From Porodaedalea pini (lineage: Eukaryota > Basidiomycota > Agaricomycetes > Hymenochaetales > Hymenochaetaceae), in contig NBAY01000080.1 of assembly GCA_002794775.1 (NCBI GenBank), forward strand, positions 119,431 to 183,430: a DNA stretch of 64,000 nucleotides. The letters are read 5' to 3'. The notes below the pieces were generated by a model that was not told the origin of the DNA, searched no databases, and worked only from the letters and a program-made list of their open reading frames with translations. Of the stretch, positions 1-10,485 are shown in pieces; the stretch's first letter is position 1; each line of letters begins with the position of its first letter. The translations under genes were made by a program, and so were the position numbers.

Positions 1-2243
1 TCAAAGAGGATATTGGAGTGGGTGTGTGCCTCTGAAGAAAAGGACACCAGTTCGAGTCAATTATGCATAATGGAGTAACCGTGACCACTGGTGGGGATGC
101 CGTCTGAGTCGATGATGGAGCTGTCAGTAAATAAGAAATATTGGAAGGGAGAAGGATGGTTATAAAGGTTAAGAAAAGAATGACGAATGGAGCCGCTTTT
201 GGCCTGTGTTGTTAATGGAAGAAGGGATAAACGAGAATGTAAGAGAGTAAATTGGGGATATAGAATTGATTGAGGAATAGAAATGGTTGCAGGGAGCTGA
301 GAACGTAGTTCTGCCATTGGAGGTAAAGTAGGTTTGCGAAGGGAAATGTATGAGGAGATGAAGTGTTTAGCTTGAAAAGAGACGATGAGGTCGATAGGAG
401 GAATAGAAAGTAAGGATTCGGCGACATCTTTGTTGATGCTGCAAGATAGAATGTGAGAGAGAAAATGGTTTTGAACTGGCTGTAGGTGAGTAGAAATAGA
501 AGAGAATGGTGAAAATAGAAGCGCTCTGTATAGGGCAACTGATTGAATGAGATTGAAGTATAAAAGGCGTTGATATTCAATATATGCGCCATGAGAAGAA
601 TGGAAAAGAAAGGAGCATTGATGTAAAGTAGAAAGGGCTTTATTGGCCCGGGATTGAAGGTGTAACATGGGGGCGAGGCAGTGGTGAAAAATTATGCCAA
701 GTCAGGTAATATGAGTGTGGGGTTGGATAATGAGAGAAGGGGAGAGGGTAAGAGATGGTTGATGTTCTGGTTGAGTAGGAAAAGAAGAATGAGCACGTGC
801 GTTATAAGGAGTGAAGTGGATAAGTTCAATGGAATCTGGGTCGATAGAAAGGCCCAGAGATTGAAATTGAGAGGATAAGAAACGGAATTGGTTGCAAAGG
901 CGAGTGATGTTGGTGCACATACTGAAAGAACACGAAGCGAGAAGATGGTCATCCATATATGCAAGAAGAGGACATTCAGGGGGAAATTGAAGTTGATAGG
1001 TTTCGATAACAGGTGCAGAAGTGAAAACAGAAATAAGAGGGGAAAGGGGGGAGCCCTGGGGTACACCCCAATTTGGCTTGATGAAAACGTCAGATGAAAA
1101 GGAATTGAATTGAAGAGAAATTGGCCGATCGCAAATCCAGTGTGAAAGGCAATGAATGAGGTTCAGAGAGACATGAGAACAGGTTAAACAATCAATAAGA
1201 AGGGGGTGTGAAATGTTATCAAAGAAACCTTGAATGTTAATGGTAAGGACAGAGGTAAGAAGATGTTTTTTGCGAGGTTCAAAAGGACCGAGTTTAGGAT
1301 TGGTCAATTGGGTGTTTTTAATGAGGGGTTTGAAGTTATTGAAGTGAAGAAGATCATAACAGGTGGTAAGGGAAGAAAGTGCCTTGCGGCAGCCATGTTG
1401 TGAAGCGGGGATGAGATTGTTTTGTTCAAAAAAAGGTTGGAGACGGTTAAAAAGAATGCATTCAAAAAGTTTGCCCATTGTGTCGACAAGGGCAATGGGT
1501 TGAAATGATCTAGGAAGGGAGAAATCAGAGCGTTTGGGCTTCAGAATGAAAGTAATGATTGAGTGTTTGAATGAAGTAGGAAAATAGCCAAAAGATAGGC
1601 ATAAGGAGAAAAGTTGCATAAAGAAAGCTGTCTCCAATTGAATGAAAAGTTTTAAATGAAGATATGAGAGCGAATTAACGCCGGGGGATGAGTTATCATC
1701 CATGCCAGAGAGGGCATGGAGAAGTTTGTCAACCAAGACTGGCTCGATGCCAGTCAAGGGAGGGAGAGAGTAGGTTGCGCGGATTCCTGCTGCAAGCAGA
1801 GGGAAATATGTCACACGAAAAAGGTCAGACTTTTCGGTCTCGTTGAATGTGTAGCACCCAGAAGGGAGTTTAAGGGCACCGATAGGGTATCGGTGGCATG
1901 CAGAACTGAGGTATTGGTGTTGCCATATTGAACTGTGATCAGATCGGTGGAGGTAATCCCCAAAGTATGCTGATTTGGCGGCAGCAAGGGAACATTGGAG
2001 GTTTAGGTGGTTACATTCAGAGGGTTCATCATGGAGAGCTCGGTAGTCGTGCTGACACTGTTCAGACCACCATGAATGTGGGCCAAAATATGTCTGGGGT
2101 TTGTGCTTCTGAAGGAAGCAAGCAGCAAAAAGAGAAAAGGAATTGTGAAAATCTGCGAGCTTGCGCTCTAGTGTTAGAGTATGACCACGTACCCAACAAT
2201 CACTTAACCATCATACCCACATACGACGTGGGCAGAGGTCAAG
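1..2243 (-). pseudogene. LINE ORF2, reverse transcriptase and RNase H part (broken)
   Basis: The minus-strand frame encodes a LINE reverse transcriptase. Visible motifs are FDNISHPLLIDCL (palm), GVPQGSPLSPL and the YMDD catalytic box near 1000, then the thumb (RLGIIF with the R replaced by a stop), and from about 130 down to 60 the start of RNase H (FTDSS, a conserved Asp). Before the polymerase, a WW motif near 2075 is typical of the linker after the endonuclease. The frame is kept across a TGA at 702-704, where family logic expects Arg. The C-terminus is cut by the window edge. It cannot be active as it stands. Confidence 0.82.
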
Positions 2244-2572
2244 TGATGTGGGAGAACAATAGCAGACACTGTCCAGGCAACCACTACGCCCACAGACACA
2301 AGAGCGAAGAGGGGAGGAGTCAAACACACGAGCGTCACAGATGACGTTGTCAAGGGTAAGCAGAGTAGATTAAACCAATACTGAGGTGAGGGACAATACA
2401 GGTGAACGAGCTACCTATATACTCAGGACTTGTGTGACCTAACTACTATAACAAGGATGATGTTCCTGGGAAATGGAACACGATGGAACATTGCAGAATG
2501 TGATGAGTAAGGAGTGGATGATGTCACCTGCAACCACATGCAAGGGTCACGTGATCGATGAGTTAGGTGACA
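2244..2572 (-). mobile_element. Solo LTR inside LINE ORF2
   Basis: A 329-bp block with TG...CA ends lies between identical 5-base repeats TCAAG (2239-2243 and 2573-2577), the target duplication expected of an LTR element. It interrupts ORF2 between the endonuclease and polymerase domains. A TATA-like CTATATACTC (2415-2424) and weak similarity to the LTRs of chromovirus C suggest a related family with minus-strand sense. An alternative outer start at 2172 (TGTTAGAG, flank TCTAG) would give 401 bp with an imperfect duplication; frame analysis does not separate the two choices. Confidence 0.65.
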
Positions 2573-3587
2573 TCAAGAAATGAGCGACGTGGGGAAGAGT
2601 CCAGTGGGGAAGGGGGAAAGGGACATTGGCGTGGATGATGATGATGAAAGAAAAGGAGAAATGGATGTACACACTTGGGATCCTAACATCTAGCAGGTCA
2701 GGATTGCTGATTTCTGAAAGAGAAAAATCAAATAGGTTGGAATCGCGAAAAAGAGTGATTAGTGAAGGAACATCACGTTTGCGAACAAGTCGTAAAGGGT
2801 GGGTGTCTGGAGGGGGAGAAAAAGAGAAGGGGAGGGAAAACAAGAGGGGAAGATGGTCCGAGCACACCTCAAGTGAGGGATCGCCAATAGAAAGAGATTG
2901 TACAATGCAAGGAGTGATGTCTGGAGAACAAAAGACCAGATCTAAAGTGGAAGAGCTGTGAGGATAAAAGAAAGTTGGGGTATCAGGGGGGTTGCATACA
3001 ATGAGAGAATTAGAGTCAAGCCATTCGACAAAACGAGAAGCAGCAGAAAAATAATGACTAAGAGAAGGTGAAGACCAGGAAGGGGAATGTTGGTTGAAAT
3101 CACCAACGAAAATATGGGGATCGTTAGACAGAATTTGTGGAAAGGGGTCTTTGAACGAATGAGTCGAAGGAGAATTGTAAATGTTCCAGAGGGTTAATGG
3201 GGGAAGAGCATTTCCTCGACTAACTGAAATGACAACTTGAATCTGAGGATGTGAGAGATGTGGTAAGGACTGACAGAGATGGGCAATACAGGGATGAATG
3301 AAAGTTGTGCATCTAGGGCATTGAGAAGAAAAGGAAGGGGGAAGGTAAGGAATGAAGGGGTCAGAATTCCACATGGCAAATCCATGATCGCCATTTGGGT
3401 TGGATTTAGAAGGGGTAATGGTGCGAATAACAGAGATTTCCTGCAGACATATTATGTCGGGGCAAAAGGAGCCATGTTGGAAAAGTTCACGGAACAGAAT
3501 ATCTGAGGTAGGTTCAGATTCGTGAAGGTTAAGGGAAAGAAAGGTTAATTTGTCCGACATAATTAATATGGGGATCAAAAGTTGCAA
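2573..3587 (-). pseudogene. LINE ORF2, apurinic-type endonuclease domain
   Basis: The N-terminal part of ORF2 is an exonuclease-endonuclease-phosphatase fold. Motifs in order are LSLNLHES (N), CLQEIS (catalytic Glu), VGDFNQHSPSW (GDFN) and SDHLPLLFSL (SDH), which nick target DNA to prime reverse transcription in this class of element. The likely start is the ATG at 3560 (protein MSDKLTFLSL); an ATG-free extension reaches 3587. It overlaps or nearly abuts the end of ORF1 (stop at 3575-3577). Nothing breaks this domain before the solo LTR at 2572, but a frame change near its end is needed to reach the frame used after the LTR. Confidence 0.85.
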
Positions 3588-3907
3588 CGAGCGGGGCAGT
3601 CAGGAGACCACGCACTGTGATTACCTTGGCAATTAATGCAGTGTGCAAAATGTTCGCATTGCAGATTGTTAGATAAGGTGCAGGGGGCGCATTTGGCGAC
3701 ATGAACAGCTGTGCGGTGTGTCTCAGAGCAAATCATGCAGCGAGCTACTGAGCAACATTTCGAAGCAGGGTGACCCAATCAGTGACAGTTGTTGCATTGG
3801 TTGATGACTGGCCGGGCTTTCATTTCTTCGAGGTGGCAGATAACCCCGAATACTGGGACAGAATGATTGTTGTGAAGGAAGAAGTGGTTGAAGCAGAGGC
3901 GATCATC
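3575..3907 (-). pseudogene. LINE ORF1, C-terminal zinc-knuckle part
   Basis: This is the end of the LINE gag-like protein that coats the RNA. Cysteine/histidine clusters CNNCH-LGHPASKC, CMICSETH, CAPC and CEHFAHCINC form CCHC-type knuckles. A TGA at 3779-3781 sits inside the first knuckle where Arg is expected (CH-R-LGH), a CGA to TGA change. The rest of ORF1 lies at 16182-18072, separated by the chromovirus tandem. No frame-preserving junction can be drawn exactly because target duplications are not evident. Confidence 0.8.
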
Positions 3908-4332
3908 TGTTAGGTGGGAGTCCGGGAGACGACTCGGACTGGGCAGGCCTTGGCTGACTGTCGTCTGGGACGTGTTATACTCAAGTGGGGACTCGGGACA
4001 TGCTTTACTCAGGCTAGGTTGTCGCGGAGGTAAGAGGATTAATACAAGTCTAAACTAATACACAGGGGACGAGTCTCACCTAGGTCGTCGCAGAGGTAAG
4101 AGGAAAAGCAGAACAAGGAGTTCATGCGATTCCTGAGACCTTATATAGTGGTGACCGTGAGACTATATTATCTAATGTTACATAAACAAACGGAATGGAA
4201 CGAATGAAGGTCATGTGGAGGGAGTGTGGGAAATGATTGAAAAGATGACTAAATATAATGAAAAGGAGCGGTTAAAAGAAAAGAAATGGTAAAGGTAAAA
4301 TAAAATAAAAGATGAAAGTTCAAGTCCTAACA
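3908..4332 (-). repeat. LTR of chromovirus copy A (3' LTR), long form
   Basis: The 425-bp LTR starts TGTTAGG and ends CTAACA on the plus strand. It belongs to the same family as 7526-7947, 10146-10468 and 15859-16181. Like 7526-7947 it is a long form, with about 66 extra bases lying between two copies of a GTCGC.GAGGTAAGAGGA motif; the two short LTRs have only one copy of that motif. It keeps the TATATAAG promoter element and the 11-base self-priming segment. Confidence 0.9.
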
Positions 4333-4350
4333 TTACCCCCCCTTCAAGGT
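4333..4350 (-). other. Polypurine tract of copy A
   Basis: On the minus strand a run of G with AA and a final TAA directly precedes the 3' LTR. This is the expected plus-strand primer. It overlaps the last codons and stop of pol. Confidence 0.75.
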
Positions 4351-7300
4351 TGGGTGTCCCGACCAACCAAGGTCAAGGTCATCTGGTTCAGTGTCGACAA
4401 AGCGTGGGCGAAGTTGTTGGCAAGGAATGTCGAGTTTTCAAGGGGCGCCGGGGTGTTTTCAATAGAATTCAGCGATCGCCTCTTTTGCGTTCTTGCCAAG
4501 GTCTATCTCAGGTTGCCAAGTCAGTTCATTGTAGCCAACCCACTTGACGAGGTATTGTAGCTTCCCTCGGTGCAGACACGAGTCTAGAACTTCCTCGATC
4601 TCATACTCCTCCTCGTTGTCGACAATGTCAGGCAGTGGTGGTGGTGGTTGTTTTTGGCTCTCGAAGGATGGTTTGACGGCAGGCTTTAGCAGGGCCTCGT
4701 TGAAGACCGGGTGAACCTTCTTCCATCACTTGGGGAGCTTGAGCTTGTACGCGCTAGCTCCTACCTTGTCGATGATCTCAAAGGGACCATACCACTTGTC
4801 AGCGAGTTTCTTCATTGGCGAATTTGTGCTGATGTTTTGCCCATTGAGGAAAACCTTGTCTCCAGCCTTGTACTCCACCGAAGTCCCTGCTGTCCTGTCA
4901 TGATAGCGCTTCATGTCGTCCGCCGCCTTGACCAAGTTGTCCTTCACAACATGATGAGTCTCCTTGATGTGCTTCGCGAATTCTTCCACCAACATATTAG
5001 CAGACAAGGTTCGTGTTGTGTCAAAGCTCAAGGGGTGACGTCCTGTGTTTGCATAGAAGGGGGACATTTTTGTTGCTGAGTATTCATGGTTGTTGTACGC
5101 AAACTCTGCAAGGGGGAGCCAGTCCTTCCAGTCCGATTGACGATGGTTAACAAAGAGTCGAAGGTACTGTTTGAGCTCCTGGTTAACGCGTTCCATTTGA
5201 CCATCTGTCTGTGGGTGATACGCTGTTGATGGGTTGCCTTTGATGTGTAGGAGTTTGTACAGTTCCTTCGTCATCGAAGCGTCGAACTGCGTGCCTCAAT
5301 CATGGATGATCTTCTTTGGCAAGCTGTGGAGGTGGAAGACGTGGTCACAGTACAGCTGAGCCATGCCTTCTGCTGACAACTTTGCCGTTGTCGGGATCGC
5401 GTGCATCTGTTTCGAGAACCTATCAACAAAGACACAGATTGTGTTGTGTCCCTTGGAGTCTGGGAGCTCTCTGATGAGGTCGACCATGATGATTTCCCAG
5501 GGGCCTTCAGGGACTGCGTTTGGGTGGAGTGGCCTTGACCTCGACGTCCTCAGAGCCTTTGTTTGCTGACAGCGATCACATCCTCGGACATATGCTCAGA
5601 CGTCGGAGAACATCGACATCCACCAGAAGTCTCGACGGACGAGCTCCACCATTTTCGACGCTCCCGGATGTCCAGCCAGTACCGAGTCGTGACATTCCCG
5701 CAATACAGCCTCCTTCATAGTTGATGGCACGTACACCTTGCCCTTCATTCACCACCCGTCGACTTCCATCATACCCATCGGCCTCTCTGACTCGTCCTGT
5801 GCCCTCTGCGCATCACCCACTTGTTCCAACACCTCATCACATGATGTCCTTACCACCCCACGATTCAGCCACTTTTCCTTTATGAACACGACACCATCAT
5901 TGTCATCCTTGCCTTCATTGTATCCCACCTTGCGTGATAGCAGGTCCGCCTTGCCCATTGTCTTCCCTGATTTGTGCTCGAGGTGGAAGTTGAACTCTTT
6001 GAGTTCTGTTCGCCAGCGAGCTTGACGGTAGCTCAGCTTTTATGCCGACCTGAAGTACGTGAGGTTGGCGTGATCAGACCAGATTTCGATCTTATGACGG
6101 GCGCCGAGAAGGTATTGCCTCCACTCCTTGAGTGCCGAAATGATTGCGAGCATCTCCTTGTCATAGATCTCATAGTTTTGTTCCACTGGCAGGAGTGCCT
6201 CTGACCTGTAGGCAACCACCCTCCACTTGCCTTCCTGCTTCTGCAACAACATGCCTCCAAGCGCAAAGTTCGATGAGTCTGCTTCGACGCAGAAAGGGCC
6301 CTCATCGTTGGCAATGGCCAGGACTGGAGGTGAGCAGAGATGTCGTCTCAGCTCCTCGAATGCCTCCTGCTGTTTGGTCTCCCATACCCAGTCCTTGTTG
6401 CCTGTTAGCGACGTTAACGGGTGGACTACCTTGCTATAGTCCTTGATGAACCATCACAACCAGTTGCCCATGCCAAGGAATTGTTGTAGCTGCTTGATGT
6501 TTCGCAGGACGGGCCAGTCTGTGATTGCTTCCGTCTTTGCCGGGTCAGCCCTGATTTTGCCATTACCAACGATGTGACCGAGGTACTTCATGGTCTTAGC
6601 GTCGAATTTGCACTTCTCCGGTTTCAGGTACAGGCCATTTTCTCGCAAGATCTGGAGGATGTGCCTCGACATTTCGATATGTTCCTCTAGGGTTTGCGAG
6701 AGGATGAGGATGTCGTCAAGGTAGACAATGATCAAGTTGTCATAGATCAGTCCCTTGAAGATGTGGTTGACAAATGCCTGGAAAGTCGCCGGTGCGTTGC
6801 AAAGACCAAAGAACATGACCGTTGGTTCAAACAGACCCATATTTGTGTGGAAGGCTGCCTTCCACTCGTCGCCCTCACAGATCCGGATGTTGTAGTATCC
6901 CCATCAGAGATCAAGTTTGGTGATGAACTTTGCCTTTTTGACCTTGTCGACCAGTTCGTCGATGAGGGGGAGGGGGTACTTGTTCTTGATCGTTCCCTCG
7001 TTAAGTTTCCGGTAGTCCTGTATTGGGTGTAGGGACTTGTCAGCTTTCTTGATGAAGAAGAAAGGCAATGCCATTGGCGAGATCAACTTTTGTATACGGC
7101 CCGACTTCAAATTTTCTTCAAGGAAGTCCTTTAGCAACTGCTGTTCCATCGGTGTCAGTGGATAGATCTTGCAATCGCTAGGTTTGAAATTGGGTTTCAG
7201 GTCGATGATGTGGTCCCAGGGGCGGTGTTCCGGTAGCTTCTCAAATCCCTTCTCCAAGAAGATGTCGGCGTAGTCATTGAGATATGCGGGCCAGGATGCC

Positions 7301-7525
7301 TTGTCCATTCGCACTTCTCTCACCCTCCTTATCTCTTCCACAGTCTCTTTTTGGATTGTGCACTCTTCTGGGCAGCGGGTGAATCCAATCAACCCCGCTT
7401 TCCAGTTGACCTCCGGGTTGTGATGTCGAAGCCAGTTGTAGCCAAGGAAGATGTTCGACGATGCTAGGGATGTTACCGCAAGGACGATTCTTTCCTTGTG
7501 ATTCCCAATCATTAGCTCGACATCG

Positions 7526-7947
7526 TGTCAGAACTCGAACTTTCACCCTTTCTTTATTTCCCCTTTCCCTTTTCCTTTTCTTTTAACCACTCCTTATTAT
7601 CTTTAATCATCTTTCCAATCACTTCCCACACTCCCTTCACATGACCTTCATTCGTTCCATTCCCGCTCATTATGTAATGTTAGGTAATATAGTCTCACGG
7701 TCGTCACTATATAAGGTCTCAGGAATCGCATGAACTCCTTGTTCTGCTTTTCCTCTTACCTCCGCGACGACCTAGGTGAGACTCGTCCCCCTTGTATTAG
7801 TTTAGACTGGTATTAATCCTCTTACCTCCATGATGACCTAGCCTGAGTAAAGCATGTCCCGAGTCCCCGCTCGAGTATAGCACGTCCCAGACGACAGTCA
7901 GCAGAGGCCTGCCCAGTCTGAGTCGTCTCCCGGACTCCCGCCTAACA
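7526..7947 (+). mobile_element. Solo LTR, inverted, inside copy A pol
   Basis: This 422-bp block begins TGTCAGAAC and ends CCTAACA and is the same LTR family as copy A but in the opposite orientation. It interrupts pol between the protease and the reverse transcriptase. The 5-base flanks are CATCG (7521-7525) and TGTTG (7948-7952); all three differences are transitions, so they may be a decayed target duplication. LTR plus duplication is 427 bp, which exactly accounts for the frame change between pol segments on its two sides. Confidence 0.85.
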
Positions 7948-8352
7948 TGTTGACGTATCTCTCAATCAAACCAGCCTCATTGTGCATGCCATCCGCATTG
8001 AGTACCACGAGGGGTCTGATGTAGCGCTTGGTCTCCAACCCATATCGTTCAATGAACCTCACATCGATACACAATCCTGTACACCCCAAATCCACGAGGG
8101 CATGCGCATTTACCTCTCTCACTTCACCTGCTACACTGTGTCTGACGTTCAGGAGGAGGTCCAGCTGGCATCCGCCAGTTCTCCTCATGAACAGTTGCTC
8201 GTGCTCATCCTTTTCATTCACACTGGTGGGGACTTCGTAATCGAGAAAACCATCGATGTCGTTTGTTTCTATGTATTGTACAGATGGTTGGTTATATTTT
8301 ATCGAGTCCGGATTTGAAGCCCCTTGTTCTTCTTGGTCAGTCGCCCTGATGG

Positions 8353-9432
8353 TTACACCTGACCACTTGCAAAACCCTGCGAGTCGACGACCTCTTTGTC
8401 ATCACCATCCTCCTCCACATAGTCCTCCACAGTTGACCTCCGAGTGTCTATGACCTCCTCGAAGGCCGACTTCTTCATCGCACCCAGCTCATCGGCAATG
8501 AGATGATGTTCGCCTGGCGCCATCATTTGCAGCATGTGCTGCACGATCGTCTTTCCTTGCAGGCACGTGTCCTTGAAGTGGCTGAATTTGCCACAGATCC
8601 AGCACACCCTCCACCATTGTGCTTCATTCATCGAGACATCCATCGGTTGGCCAGCGCCTCCGAAAGTGATGCCAGTTGCGTCACATTTGTCGACGTGGGG
8701 GGCTGCAATCTGACGGCAGGCTGGGGGTGCCTGCTGCTGTTGACGTGGTGGAAGTGGAAATGCGTGACCTCGCTGGATTGCATGGATCTGCTGTTTGCCG
8801 TGATCGATTTCGATGGCCTTCTTTTTCCAGTCGTCATATGTCATTGGGACCGGCGTCGACCTTAGTACTCCATGGACCACCTCGATGTTCATCACACACT
8901 TCAGGCAGTCGCAGATGATGCTGTCGTCCGTCAGCCCAGCTCTAGTGATGATGACGTCGAGCTTTTGGAAAAACTTGTCAGCGGTGAGGTCCTTCTGAAC
9001 CTTGGTTTGGAATTCTGCTAGCACTTTTTCCTTCCAGTTCGGGTCATCGAATGAGGCATCTAGGCACTCTTGGAACCTAGCCCAACTGTCGGTGAAGGTC
9101 ACGATGCCTGCTGTCATTGACTCTTCCACGTAGTTTTGTGCCCACGTCACTGCATTGCCACCCTTTAGGTAGGAGAGAGCAACGTAGATCTTACTTTCCA
9201 ATGTCGGGTACCGGCTCGGGTTTGCTGAGACAAAGAGGAGGACCTCACGTTTGAAGTCCAGGTAGTCGTCGCCACCAGTGAATTCACGTGGCCAGGTGAC
9301 GTCGATGTTGGGGGTGGGGGCGTTACCCTGGCCAGCGCCCACCAGGGTTTGGGCTGCTTGGTGGGTGAGCGCTCCTGCAATGATTGCCGTGATTTGTTCC
9401 AGCTGTTGCTGGCTGAAGGCTCCCATTGACAT
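8353..9432 (-). CDS. Chromovirus copy A Gag
   Basis: This 359-residue frame is the Gag of copy A: a capsid-type helical region (FTGGDDYLDFKREV, ALSYLKGGNA) and one CCHC knuckle (CWICGKFSHFKDTC) that binds RNA. A conserved proline-rich N-terminal extension with WW and WYS motifs continues upstream in frame to about 9750, so the ATG at 9432 may not be the true start. The frame ends at a TAA just after an in-phase G GGT TTT heptamer (8370-8376), where ribosomes would slip back one base into pol. Confidence 0.85.
   Translation of the reverse strand: MSMGAFSQQQLEQITAIIAGALTHQAAQTLVGAGQGNAPTPNIDVTWPREFTGGDDYLDFKREVLLFVSANPSRYPTLESKIYVALSYLKGGNAVTWAQNYVEESMTAGIVTFTDSWARFQECLDASFDDPNWKEKVLAEFQTKVQKDLTADKFFQKLDVIITRAGLTDDSIICDCLKCVMNIEVVHGVLRSTPVPMTYDDWKKKAIEIDHGKQQIHAIQRGHAFPLPPRQQQQAPPACRQIAAPHVDKCDATGITFGGAGQPMDVSMNEAQWWRVCWICGKFSHFKDTCLQGKTIVQHMLQMMAPGEHHLIADELGAMKKSAFEEVIDTRRSTVEDYVEEDGDDKEVVDSQGFASGQV
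8370..8376 (-). promoter_or_regulatory. Predicted -1 frameshift site, copy A
   Basis: The minus-strand heptamer GGGTTTT lies in the zero-frame phase X-XXY-YYZ near the end of gag; the pol frame is the -1 frame. Copy B has the identical site. Confidence 0.7.
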
Positions 9433-10133
9433 CGTTGGTGCAGGTGTTTCGGGTTCAGGGGGAGTCGGCGGCGAGGAGTCTCGTCGGGTTTCTTGGTATG
9501 GTCCTGGGATGGGTGGAAGAACGGTTGAGGTCGAAAGCGACAGTGAAGTCGGGTTTGTAGGTTTGGACGAGGGAGACCACTTCAGTCTTCTTCCTCCTTC
9601 TAACGTCGAGTACCACAGTCCCTTCTCAGCATGCCACCAGATGATATATTCAACGCCGGATTGAGTGGCAGTGCACCAGGAACGACGTTCCTCGTTATAC
9701 CAGGAGCGAGACGGGAGGGCAAGGTGCTGTTCCTTGTTGAGATCTATGTTGCCGACAGTGGGGGAACAGGGATCGGTTGTGTGTTTGATCTGGGGTTATG
9801 CCAACGTTAGATTGGTTCATCGGCGAAGTTGATGATGAGACAGAAAGACGCGGCAGAGATAACAATCAACAACGACATTGAGGACTGTACACGTAACGTT
9901 ACCTACGTCCAAGTTAAGTGGTTTCTCCACCAAAGGGAGATGCGGAGAGCCAGGGTCGGGAAAAGTCAGTCGAGAGGATTATGTAATACACGAACATCCA
10001 AAAACATCCAGGCAGGGTTGAGGGTTGTCGTTTAGGGGGTTTACATGTCAAGTCCTTCGAGGGGAGCACTCCTCTAGACCAAGTGAAGGCGAGTTGACAG
10101 CGACGACATATGCTGGGGATGAGCCTGGGTGGG
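9433..10133 (-). other. Leader of chromovirus copy A
   Basis: This stretch carries the likely N-terminal extension of Gag (roughly 9433-9750) and then untranslated leader up to the primer-binding site. It aligns to 15412-15846 of copy B. No separate gene is supported. Confidence 0.55.
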
Positions 10134-10144
10134 GTTCTGCTTTT
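10134..10144 (-). other. Self-primer binding site, copy A
   Basis: Minus-strand AAAAGCAGAAC lies one base inside the 5' LTR. It is the exact reverse complement of GTTCTGCTTTT in the LTR transcript (plus coordinates 10275-10285). It does not begin with TGG, so a tRNA 3' end would not be the primer. Confidence 0.75.
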
Positions 10145-10145
10145 A

Positions 10146-10468
10146 TGTTAGGCGGGAGTCCGGGAGACGACTCGGACTGGGCAGGCCTCGGCTGACTGTT
10201 GTTTGAGACGTGCTATACTCGAGCGGGACTCGGGACACGCTGTACTCAGACTAGGTTGTCGCGGAGGTAAGAGGAAAAGCAGAACAAGGAGTTCATGTGA
10301 TTCCTGAGACCTTATATAGCGACGACTGTGAGACTATATTACCTAACATTACATAATGAGTGGAAATGGAACGAATGAAGGTTATATGAAGGGAGTGTGG
10401 GAAGTGATTAAAAGAAAAGGAAAAGGAAAAGGGGAAATAAAGAAAAGGTAAAAGTTCAAGTTCTGACA
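10146..10468 (-). repeat. Short-form LTR shared by copies A and B
   Basis: This 323-bp LTR is the 3' LTR of copy B and occupies the 5' LTR position of copy A. It differs from 15859-16181 at only five positions, all CpG transitions, so it belongs to copy B by descent. TATA box at 10311-10318 and predicted start at 10285, both minus strand. Confidence 0.92.
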
Positions 10469-10485
10469 TTACCCCCCCTTCAAGG
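10469..10485 (-). other. Polypurine tract of copy B
   Basis: Minus-strand AAGGGGGGGTAA directly precedes the 3' LTR. The tract encodes the last residues of pol (K-G-G) and its TAA stop touches the first LTR base. Confidence 0.8.

Larger units (their letters stand above)
1..3907 (-). mobile_element. Non-LTR (LINE, Tad1-like) retrotransposon, 3' portion, decayed
   Basis: This is the downstream part of a LINE read on the minus strand. It holds the end of ORF1 (a zinc knuckle) and ORF2 with endonuclease, reverse transcriptase and the start of RNase H, and it continues beyond base 1, so the 3' end and any poly-A are not seen. The 5' part lies at 16182 and above; the two were one element before the LTR elements entered. 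The domain order fits the fungal Tad1 clade, but the clade assignment is inferred. Decay is mainly by nonsense changes. Confidence 0.85.
4333..8376 (-). pseudogene. Chromovirus copy A pol polyprotein, broken
   Basis: In order on the minus strand: aspartic protease (8100-8080, with D-L-G in place of the usual D-S-G), reverse transcriptase (YLDD near 6720), RNase H (near 6300-6100), integrase (zinc finger lost in degraded sequence, DRFSKQ near 5430, YHPQTDGQ near 5220) and chromodomain (near 4640-4480). Stops lie at 6904, 6454, 6040, 5749, 5296, 4726 and twice near 4410-4430. At 5296 and 4726 copy B still has the CGA arginine codon. There are no frameshifts apart from the solo LTR at 7526-7947. 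The S to L change in the protease is also a CpG to TpG transition. Confidence 0.88.
3908..10468 (-). mobile_element. Chromovirus copy A (Ty3/gypsy), degenerate, minus strand
   Basis: Copy A runs from its 3' LTR (3908-4332) through pol and gag to the LTR at 10146-10468, which it shares with copy B. Gag, protease, reverse transcriptase, RNase H, integrase and a C-terminal chromodomain are all recognisable. The pol frame is kept throughout once the 427-bp solo LTR plus target repeat is discounted, but it has at least seven in-frame stops. Copy A is clearly older and more diverged than B. Confidence 0.9.

Noticed and set aside
1928..2344. Plus-strand open frame of 138 codons over the LINE
   Set aside because: It lies antisense to LINE ORF2 and partly inside the solo LTR, with no family features or splice sites.
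2547..2549. TGA first taken as another Arg-to-stop change in LINE ORF2
   Set aside because: It lies inside the solo LTR 2244-2572, not in LINE coding sequence.
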